Positions 58,701 to 64,000 of a stretch of 64,000 nucleotides of DNA are shown one piece after another. Each line of letters starts with the position of its first letter. The first letter of the stretch is position 1. A model generated the notes under the pieces. The model was not told where the DNA came from and did no database searches. It saw only the letters and a program-made list of their open reading frames with translations. This DNA comes from Echinarachnius parma (Eukaryota > Echinodermata > Echinoidea > Clypeasteroida > Echinarachniidae): positions 1 to 64,000 of the forward strand of contig JBAMJV010009322.1 of assembly GCA_037951105.1 (NCBI GenBank), in the 5' to 3' direction. Position numbers and translations under genes: made by a program.

Positions 58701-61321
58701 TTGGTATTATTGTAATATTACCACATGGGCCAACCAGGCTCCGAGGATTGTACAAAAGAGCTTAACCCAAACAGGTTATTGTACCTTGTTTGAGAACCTG
58801 TCGCCCTCCATGTCATGAAGTCGGCTAGATCAAAGAATGCCCCTGCCTTCTTCCAACACTCCTCTTTAAGATGCTGTCCGTAGTAGATAAACAGGAAAGT
58901 AAAGGAATATCATAATGGGAAATATTTTCCAGGTTGGGTGAGGTCATTTCCCTTGATAACATAAATCTTAAAAAGCAGAAAGTAATGGGCTAATTTTGAC
59001 AAAAACAAAAATGAGCCAATTTTTGAATAAAATGTAATTTCCCAAGCCTGACTTTTCAAGACTTTATTTTCGGTCTAACATACCTTTTTCTGTATAGACC
59101 CAGTGGCCTACGTACCCAAAACCCGAGTTCAACAAACCTCTTTGAGCCAGAGCAGCTTGGGTGGTTCCATTTCCAGTGATATCTCTTGCCAAGTATTCCC
59201 GGCAGCGGCCTCCTGACCAGTCTTGTTGATCCGCTCTGCCTGTTCTTCGGCCCGGTGGTCCAGCCACATGATGATGTTCCTCTCTGCCTCTCCTTAGAAG
59301 GAAGTGAATGTAGATAATGGTCAATTCATTGCAAACTACTACAAATATTTAGAATGTGTGACAAAATAAGAGCAATGCTGGACAAGAACAAGATTTGTCA
59401 GTACAATCGTTATATTAATTTGCTCAACTCCACATGAGTAGCGGATCGAGTCCCTTTGTGCGAGATGCAATTGTGTTTATATTTTTGTATAAATAAATGC
59501 AGTAGAACTATGTTATTGGGATAAAAATATCTGATATTCATAGCAGTGTCATTGTATTTTTTTTTTTTGGTGAAAATAAATTATTAAGAGAAATTAAATT
59601 GGCAACAATAGTCACCTTTGACCGAACGCCATTAAACCATAACAACAACAACAACAACTTCTTTGTTAAAGCATTTTTAGTTTGAGACCATTGTTATCAT
59701 GTACAATAATGTGAAGGTAGTTAAGAGAGAATACATTGCACCTCCACTTTATATTCCCTCGCGGAATCTTTCAGAGGACACGTACGATCCAAGATCCAAG
59801 ATAAAGAAAATGAACAATTAAGTGAAATTACCCGATTGACTGACGGAGAGGGGTTGCATATCCTTGTCCAGTACAACCAGGGAGCAGGTAGCATCGAATC
59901 CAATCCCTTGCACAGACGTGCCCAGATCACCCGCCACCTCCTGGGATTATATTAAAAGAGAAGATTCAATCCTTAATAATAAATGTAAGATGTTATTCAT
60001 CGTGGATGAGATACAGAATAGAGAATTCATCTTTAAATCTATATTGCATAACTTGAAGTTCACAATTCAACAGGACCAGTAGCATACCCAGAGTCGAAAT
60101 TGAAAACTTGACATCTGACTAATTCTTCCTACCCCCTATAGCTAGTATATATAATAATAATAATAATAATAATATACATTTATATAGCGCATAATACAAA
60201 CTGGCAATTCAGACTCGCTTTGATCATGAGAGAAAGGACAATCGCGATACTCATTGGATGTCATGCACTCGCTGACGCACTAATAATAATAATATATACT
60301 CGATTTATATAGCGCATAATATGATTGATAATCATCTCTAAGCGCTTTACAATGATAATATTACCCCCGGTCATAGGATACAATGCAAACCAGCACACAT
60401 TGTGTGCACCATCTCCACTCCCTGGGGAGCATTCCTTCCAAGCAGCTCATGGGCATTGAGAAGATCCATATAGGCTTTCACCTCCTACCGGGTCCCCATT
60501 TATACACCTGGGTATAGAGAGCAGCAATTGTGGATAAATTGTCTTGCTGAAGGACAAAGGCAGTGGGCAGGGTTCGAACTCGGGATCTCATGATCGGAAA
60601 GCGCGCGCTCTACCAATCTTGCCACACCACGTACACATGCCTATGGAATAAATAAAGCAATCTCAATAGTGGGCTGAGATATGCATTGGTCAAGTTAAAA
60701 CCAAGTCCCTGGCCCGTAGCAGAAAGAGAAACATTGTAAGTTACAATTGATCGTAAGTCGGACAACATGATCTGACTTACAATTGATTGTAACTTACAAT
60801 CGATTGTATTTATTTCTGGAATGGGCGCCCCTAGCTATGACGTATTTGTACAATAGAAATGAAAGATGAATCAAATCGAACAGCTAATTGCGGGTTAAGC
60901 TCATTTAGCTTTGAAACAATCAATATATAGACAGCAGAGATGAAGGGGGGCAATATGAAATAATATTTATTTATTATTTGTTGTTATTTTTTATGTTTAT
61001 AGGTATGCATTTCAAACTGATCAGCACCAGTGCTGCAGAGGATCAGTGTACATTGATACATCAAAACATACATAGTATAAATAAATAAATATGTAAAGTT
61101 TGAAGGTTTGTGCATGTAAATCTTCCAGTTCCAATGGAAAATCCAAGTTTTCATCCACACCAAGTAGTGTGTCCAGTGCATCTGACAATAGAGGGGCAGA
61201 CAGCCGACAGTTCAGTTAGCATAAAAAAGACAGTGGCATAGGTACAAAACAATAAAAAAACAACTGGGGACAATTTGTGTAAAAACAAAGAAATACATGA
61301 TATGCCCCAAATCACTCGCAT

Positions 61322-61352
<31 letters not shown>

Positions 61353-61759
61353 ACCCAATCAGTCCGACTGCGAAGAGGCCAAGGAAAATATCATATTTAT
61401 CGGACATGTCTTATCCTTAGCCTAGGTAGGGAGATTTATACTTAAAAGTAAACATCCATAGTCATAGACTATAATTATAATAATCCATCCCTAATAGTAA
61501 TAGTTACAATATTTTATTTATTAGTGTAAGTCATGTAAAATTAACAAATTTAATAAAATTATAAGCAGGGGAAATATACCTTCACTGTCTTGCAGCAGGC
61601 TCTCCAGATATCATTGGCCGATTGTTCGTAGATCTCTGTCGATGGGTTCCAAATCCTGACAGATTCCACTGAAGTCTTCACCACCTCGCCCGTCTCGCTA
61701 ACCAGCGCAGCCCTGACGCTCGATGTCCCCACATCTACCCCGATAAAATACGCTGCCAT
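49564..61759 (-). CDS. FGGY: FGGY-family carbohydrate kinase, 13 exons (complete gene span)
   Basis: Thirteen exons with GT-AG introns and consistent phases join to 1,656 bp, that is 551 codons plus stop, about the length of vertebrate FGGY. The sugar-kinase fold is complete. Residues 7-19 ([13 protein letters not shown]) form the first phosphate loop; GFDATCS and MWLDHRA line the substrate site; [12 protein letters not shown] carries the likely catalytic aspartate region; [15 protein letters not shown] and [10 protein letters not shown] follow; LFACGGL and [12 protein letters not shown] form the adenosine and C-terminal motifs. FGGY enzymes phosphorylate pentuloses; the animal and plant FGGY proteins have been reported as D-ribulokinases. 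Cytosolic, no signal peptide. The start at 61759 (GGCATGG) matches the family N-terminus. Exons 7, 12 and 13 have decayed duplicates in adjacent DNA. Exon boundaries are my reading and untested by RNA. Confidence 0.93.
49711..50806. other. FGGY intron 12
   Basis: Contains a G run (about 49786-49830) and a stretch at 50060-50360 with CCAAT-like ATTGG, TTATAAG and an ORF lacking an ATG start. No supported gene. Confidence 0.5.
50807..50898 (-). CDS. FGGY: FGGY exon 12 (functional copy)
   Basis: 92 bp, acceptor ATCCAG, donor GTGAGA. Reads [20 protein letters not shown] then [11 protein letters not shown]. Ends in phase 0. Confidence 0.9.
50983..51059 (-). pseudogene. Decayed duplicate of FGGY exon 12
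   Basis: Acceptor ATCCAG kept. Reads [20 protein letters not shown] then GKYSLL. A net 15-bp in-frame deletion removes LGACAS, and the donor GTGAGA is changed to GGCGAT. It lies between exons 11 and 12. Confidence 0.85.
51062..51948. other. FGGY intron 11
   Basis: Contains degenerate repeats of a 'gggtctataaggagc' type around 51130-51440 (for example GGGGGTCTTAAGAGC, GGGGTCTATAAGGAGC). No gene. Confidence 0.5.
51949..52069 (-). CDS. FGGY: FGGY exon 11
   Basis: 121 bp, acceptor CTCCAG, donor GTAAGA. Reads [20 protein letters not shown] then FACGGL and HADIT, the family signature near the adenosine site. Ends in phase 1. Confidence 0.9.
52600..52700 (-). mobile_element. SINE 3' fragment
   Basis: ATTTATATAGCGCCTATCATG and AAGTGCTTTACAATAA, the tail region of the SINE family, in FGGY intron 10. 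Confidence 0.75.
52798..53280. mobile_element. MITE with about 45-bp terminal inverted repeats
   Basis: Ends contain GGTAGCACCATGGGAGAAGG...GATTGGAGAGTCCT and AGGACTCTCCAATC...CACATGGTGCTACC. About 480 bp in FGGY intron 10, no ORF. Target duplication not resolved. Confidence 0.75.
53349..53423 (-). CDS. FGGY: FGGY exon 10
   Basis: 75 bp, acceptor GTACCAG, donor GTAAGT. Reads [16 protein letters not shown]. Phase 0 at both ends. Confidence 0.9.
53905..54205. mobile_element. MITE related to 27557-27899
   Basis: Shares ATAACGAAAGAGAAATTTG-like and GAATACAACAAGGTAT sequence and an ACTAGATCCCTTTA end with the copy inside the LINE. Ends close to FGGY exon 9. Confidence 0.6.
54229..54385 (-). CDS. 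FGGY: FGGY exon 9
   Basis: 157 bp, acceptor ATCGCAG, donor GTGAGT. Reads [20 protein letters not shown] then GM. Ends in phase 0. Confidence 0.9.
54683..55046. mobile_element. MITE with G-run/C-run termini
   Basis: A run of over 20 G on the left and about 17 C on the right form the termini. It is flanked by the 9-bp repeat TCCTGACCT (54674-54682, 55047-55055). The interior contains AAATGGCGTA motifs. An inverted copy lies at 58207-58519. Confidence 0.8.
55346..55515 (-). CDS. FGGY: FGGY exon 8
   Basis: 170 bp, acceptor CCTACAG, donor GTGTGT. Reads [20 protein letters not shown] then [11 protein letters not shown]. Ends in phase 2. Confidence 0.9.
55773..55876 (-). CDS. FGGY: FGGY exon 7 (functional copy)
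   Basis: 104 bp, acceptor TCTACAG, donor GTAGGT. Reads [20 protein letters not shown] then TSTCLIS. It is the only one of three tandem copies with an intact 3' end and donor. Confidence 0.88.
55974..56077 (-). pseudogene. Decayed FGGY exon 7, copy 2
   Basis: Acceptor TCTACAG kept. The reading is as in exon 7 up to RLALICGT, then LTCLIKFGG, with no donor at the exon end. Confidence 0.85.
56175..56278 (-). pseudogene. Decayed FGGY exon 7, copy 3
   Basis: Acceptor TCTATAG. Otherwise as copy 2, with no donor at the exon end. Confidence 0.85.
56635..56763 (-). CDS. FGGY: FGGY exon 6
   Basis: 129 bp, acceptor CTTTTCAG, donor GTAGGT. Reads [20 protein letters not shown] then IIDAYAGGI. Ends in phase 1. 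Confidence 0.9.
56770..57650. other. FGGY intron 5
   Basis: AT-rich, no gene or defined repeat seen. Confidence 0.5.
57659..57786 (-). CDS. FGGY: FGGY exon 5
   Basis: 128 bp, acceptor CTTCTCAG, donor GTAAGA. Reads [20 protein letters not shown] and [10 protein letters not shown]. The upstream of two nearby AGs is chosen because only it keeps the frame. Ends in phase 1. Confidence 0.88.
58207..58519. mobile_element. Inverted copy of the G-run/C-run MITE
   Basis: Reverse-complement relative of 54683-55046, sharing ATACGCCATTTAGGG and AAAGGGTACCTTTTCAGGTG-like sequence, in FGGY intron 4. Confidence 0.75.
58785..58873 (-). CDS. FGGY: FGGY exon 4
   Basis: 89 bp, acceptor GGACAG, donor GTACAA. 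Reads [20 protein letters not shown] then TWRATG, the segment with the conserved aspartates. Ends in phase 2. Confidence 0.9.
59138..59292 (-). CDS. FGGY: FGGY exon 3
   Basis: 155 bp, acceptor TTCTAAG, donor GTTTGT. Reads [18 protein letters not shown] to [11 protein letters not shown]. Ends in phase 0. Confidence 0.9.
59300..59825. other. FGGY intron 2
   Basis: A short (CAA)n run at about 59641-59658. Nothing else seen. Confidence 0.5.
59832..59940 (-). CDS. FGGY: FGGY exon 2
   Basis: 109 bp, acceptor ATCCCAG, donor GTAATT. Reads [20 protein letters not shown]. Ends in phase 1. Confidence 0.9.
60150..60285 (-). mobile_element. SINE-tail fragment
   Basis: ATA-rich run then ATTTATATAGCGCATAATA. 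Only the tail is recognisable, directly left of a full SINE. Confidence 0.65.
60288..60640 (-). mobile_element. tRNA-derived SINE, full length
   Basis: On the minus strand: A-box-like TGGCAAGATTGGTAGAGCG, B box AGTTCGAACCC, body with CAGCAAGACAATTTATCCAC, and tail AAGCGCTTAGAGATGA...GCGCTATATAAAT with ATT-rich end. The best-preserved copy in the window, in FGGY intron 1. Confidence 0.9.
60645..61575. other. Rest of FGGY intron 1
   Basis: Contains a C run of about 30 bp at about 61323-61352 and a small inverted motif near 60730-60815 (ACAATTGATCGTAAGT and ACAATCGATTGTA). No gene. Confidence 0.5.
61580..61759 (-). CDS. FGGY: FGGY exon 1
   Basis: 60 codons, [19 protein letters not shown] to WRACCKTVK, donor GTATAT, phase 0. 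It contains the DxGT phosphate-binding motif. Confidence 0.92.
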
Positions 61760-62154
61760 GCCGCTGGATAAAAATGAATGAAGTGTATTTTCAAATTAGA
61801 TAAAGGAACATCAATTCTTTTCTAAACTGCATGCAAACGTCAAATAGTTTTAAGATGAAAGGTTTCACAACGATATATACAACGATAATAAAGTTGATCG
61901 ACAACAAAATACGGATATACTTACCTTTACACGATTTTCCGTCAGCTTCGTCAGAACGTCTATTAAGTATGTGAGTCTATAGATACGCGGCATCGATCTA
62001 TCTCGAGCTAGCTCGACCAGGCGTATGACGGGCCTCCGGTGACATATATCATCGATCGAAAACTAGATCGAAGTAAGTTACAAAATCTCTTCGAAGTGCA
62101 CATTGGTACGTGTTATGGTGCCTGTGTTTATGTGTGTATGTATCAGCAGTAATA
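61760..62154 (-). promoter_or_regulatory. 5' UTR and proximal upstream region of FGGY
   Basis: Immediately upstream of the ATG, with several ATCGAT/TCGATC motifs (about 61993-62065). No TATA box stands out. Promoter assignment rests on position only. Confidence 0.35.
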
Positions 62155-62377
62155 CGAGCAGCCTTCGAACCCACACATTTGACGTGCTTTGCTTGTGTAT
62201 GTCGCGTGTATAAAATCGGCTGTGTGGTAGTACAGTCTTCATATCTTCATTGTTCGCCAATCAGAGAGCTCGATTTATGGTCGGATACGGTCCGGAGAGT
62301 ACTCTGTAGACTGTAGTCTATGTGTTGTCGATGGACACACAATTGTCCGCGTCTTCGATCGATGATTCGAAGTAACG
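62155..62377. repeat. Inverted repeat arm, left, upstream of FGGY
   Basis: Matches 63218-63413 in reverse orientation. It includes GTTCGCCAATCAGAGAGCTC, which contains a CCAAT box, and TCGGATACGGTCCGGAGAGT. Confidence 0.88.
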
Positions 62378-62552
62378 TATTAAAATCCAGCTCCCTGTAA
62401 AGGGAAACGGACACTGGCATTATAGTGGCATTTAATGTGAACCCAAGGTTTGTATTAAAGGCGAACACTATACGTTATTGACCATGTGGGCTTGGTGTGT
62501 AAGTATGGATGGTGTGAAAAGGTCCCCTATTCTACCTCCTCGTCAATATATA

Positions 62553-62797
62553 CAGTGCTTATAGTCTGGCTCAAGGCATTATAATATGTTTATCTGTGTG
62601 TAAGGCTGGGTTACTGGCTGACAGTAACTGGTCAACACGGAGGGGTGGGGTAAGAGCTAGGGGCTGTTTGGGGTGAGAGGGTCGAAAGGGGAGAGACTAG
62701 AAAAAGTCGTGATTTATAATGAAGTTGAAATATGAATCATGTAATTTGCACTCACCACACATCAGTGCACGAATTTGAGAGGGGAGGAACCTTTTAG
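62553..62797. repeat. Direct repeat, left copy
   Basis: Matches 63416-63706 in the same orientation (for example AGAGCTAGGGGCTGTTTGGG). The right copy has an extra stretch of about 50 bp. Confidence 0.9.
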
Positions 62798-62799
62798 AA

Positions 62800-63215
62800 A
62801 GGGGATATTGTGTAGAAAACACCCCCGTCAGTATCATTACCCTCATATGCCACACTCAGATACAGGACCATAATCTACGGCTAATTTAGCTCTCCCCCGA
62901 ACTTTCAAGGGCACACATCAATAAATCATACTGCTTCTGCCAATGCGAATGTTAGTACGGGCTATATTATGTGTGTATTAATGTGTTTAAAGTAATCTCG
63001 GCACATTGTTAAAATCCACACAAATATCTGAAATGGAACGCTATCGCCGTTGTGTAAGCTATATCAAAATTTCAATTGAGCTTGAAACATATTTCGGATA
63101 CCAACCTTACATCTAGTTATAAAGTGTACTCTGTGATGGTACGTGGGCTCCGCTCGGTCTCCATGTGTAAATAAAATCGTTCGAACGATTTTAGTTAATA
63201 CAGGGATCGAGCACG
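62800..63215. other. Spacer between the repeats
   Basis: No gene recognised. Confidence 0.4.
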
Positions 63216-63217
63216 CA

Positions 63218-63413
63218 CGTTACTTCGAGTCATAGATCGAAGACATGGACAACACGTAGACTACATAGTACTCTTCGGACCGTATCCGACCAGAAATCGA
63301 GCTCTCTGATTGGCGAACAATGAAGAAATGGAGAGTGTACTACAACACTGCCGATTCTATACACTCGACACACAAATAATGCATGTCAAATGTGTGGGTT
63401 CGAAGGCTGCTCG
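63218..63413. repeat. Inverted repeat arm, right
   Basis: Reverse-orientation copy of 62155-62377. Confidence 0.88.
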
Positions 63414-63415
63414 CT

Positions 63416-63706
63416 TCAGTGCTTAGAGTCTGGTTCCAATACATTATAATGTGTTTCTCTGTGTGTGTTTGGCTTACTGGTCAGCGCAGAGGGTTGGATA
63501 AGAGCTAGGGGCTGTTTGGGGTGAGAGGGGCGAAAGGGGAGACTTGAAAAAGTCGTGATTTATAATGAAGTTGAAATACATTGTAAATTAGGCAAGAAAA
63601 TATCATTGCATATTTTCACTAATTACAGTAGTCGGTGATATGTGAATCATGTAATTTGCACTCACCACACATCAGTGCACGAATTTGAGAGGGGAGGAAC
63701 CTTTTA
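63416..63706. repeat. Direct repeat, right copy
   Basis: Same-orientation copy of 62553-62797. Confidence 0.9.
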
Positions 63707-64000
63707 ATAATAATAATAATAATTTACATTTATATAGCGCATTATATGAAATGACATCTCTATGCGCTTTACATTACAACAAATTACAGTTACAACAGTA
63801 TTATAAACATATATCAAATCTTAAATACACATAATTATACAAATCATTATTGAATCATTATCCCTATGTAAGGGGAGAATCAAGACAAATTTAATTCTGA
63901 AATAGTTCGGTTTTTAATAGTTTCTTGAAAGTGTCCAGGGTTGGTGCGGCACGGATGTTGGATGGGAGTTGATTCCACAGGGTTGGTGCTGAGATGCTGA
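63704..64000 (-). mobile_element. Interspersed repeat with the SINE-type tail, cut by the window end
   Basis: ATA-rich run, ATTTATATAGCGCATTATA and CTATGCGCTTTACATT as in the SINE tails, but followed by other sequence (AAGTGTCCAGGGTTGGTGCG). Probably a longer element sharing the tail. Confidence 0.6.

Overview
The window looks like nuclear DNA of a marine invertebrate deuterostome, most likely an echinoderm and plausibly a sea urchin. The clues are single-exon Toll-like receptors in close duplicates, split host genes with GT-AG introns (LBP/BPI family, FGGY kinase), AT-rich non-coding DNA, and dense hAT, TTAA-type, Tc1-like, LINE and tRNA-derived SINE repeats. Species assignment is inference; cephalochordates and hemichordates are not excluded.

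Layout. (1) 1-18.6 kb is an innate-immunity locus. Two plus-strand, intronless TLR copies (1329-4132, broken by two single-base frameshifts; 7666-10329, intact, 887 aa) sit in a duplicated segment. They are interleaved with minus-strand exons of an LBP/BPI-family gene at 18.6, 16.3, 15.0, 14.5, 13.9, 5.5, 5.2 and 4.7 kb. The LBP/BPI exons keep splice sites and phases, but two carry an in-frame TAG and the last is cut off exactly where the first TLR segment begins, so I call it a pseudogene. The intact TLR lies antisense inside one of its introns, next to a Tc1-like fold-back element. (2) 17-31.7 kb is repeat-dominated: a hAT element inside a TTAA element, a compound triplet microsatellite, a 1.4-kb palindrome, a split LINE, a 31-bp minisatellite grown inside a hAT-type MITE, and the 3' part of an LTR retrotransposon with a C2H2 zinc-finger ORF. 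(3) 31,457-47.2 kb is a head-to-tail tandem duplication (unit 7,879 bp) carrying a single-exon TMEM53-like gene: copy A is intact (306 aa), copy B has a one-base deletion. One breakpoint lies in the LTR, the other in a MITE. (4) 49.5-61.8 kb holds a complete 13-exon minus-strand FGGY carbohydrate kinase gene; joined exons give 551 codons plus stop. Three of its exons (7, 12, 13) have decayed tandem copies beside them. (5) 62-64 kb, upstream of FGGY, contains an inverted repeat followed by a direct repeat.

Functional links: TLRs (sensing) and LBP/BPI (lipid or LPS binding) share a theme and a locus, though the LBP/BPI copy looks dead. TMEM53-like and FGGY genes appear to be unrelated neighbours. 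All exon models come from reading splice sites and protein similarity by eye; no alignment or RNA data were available.
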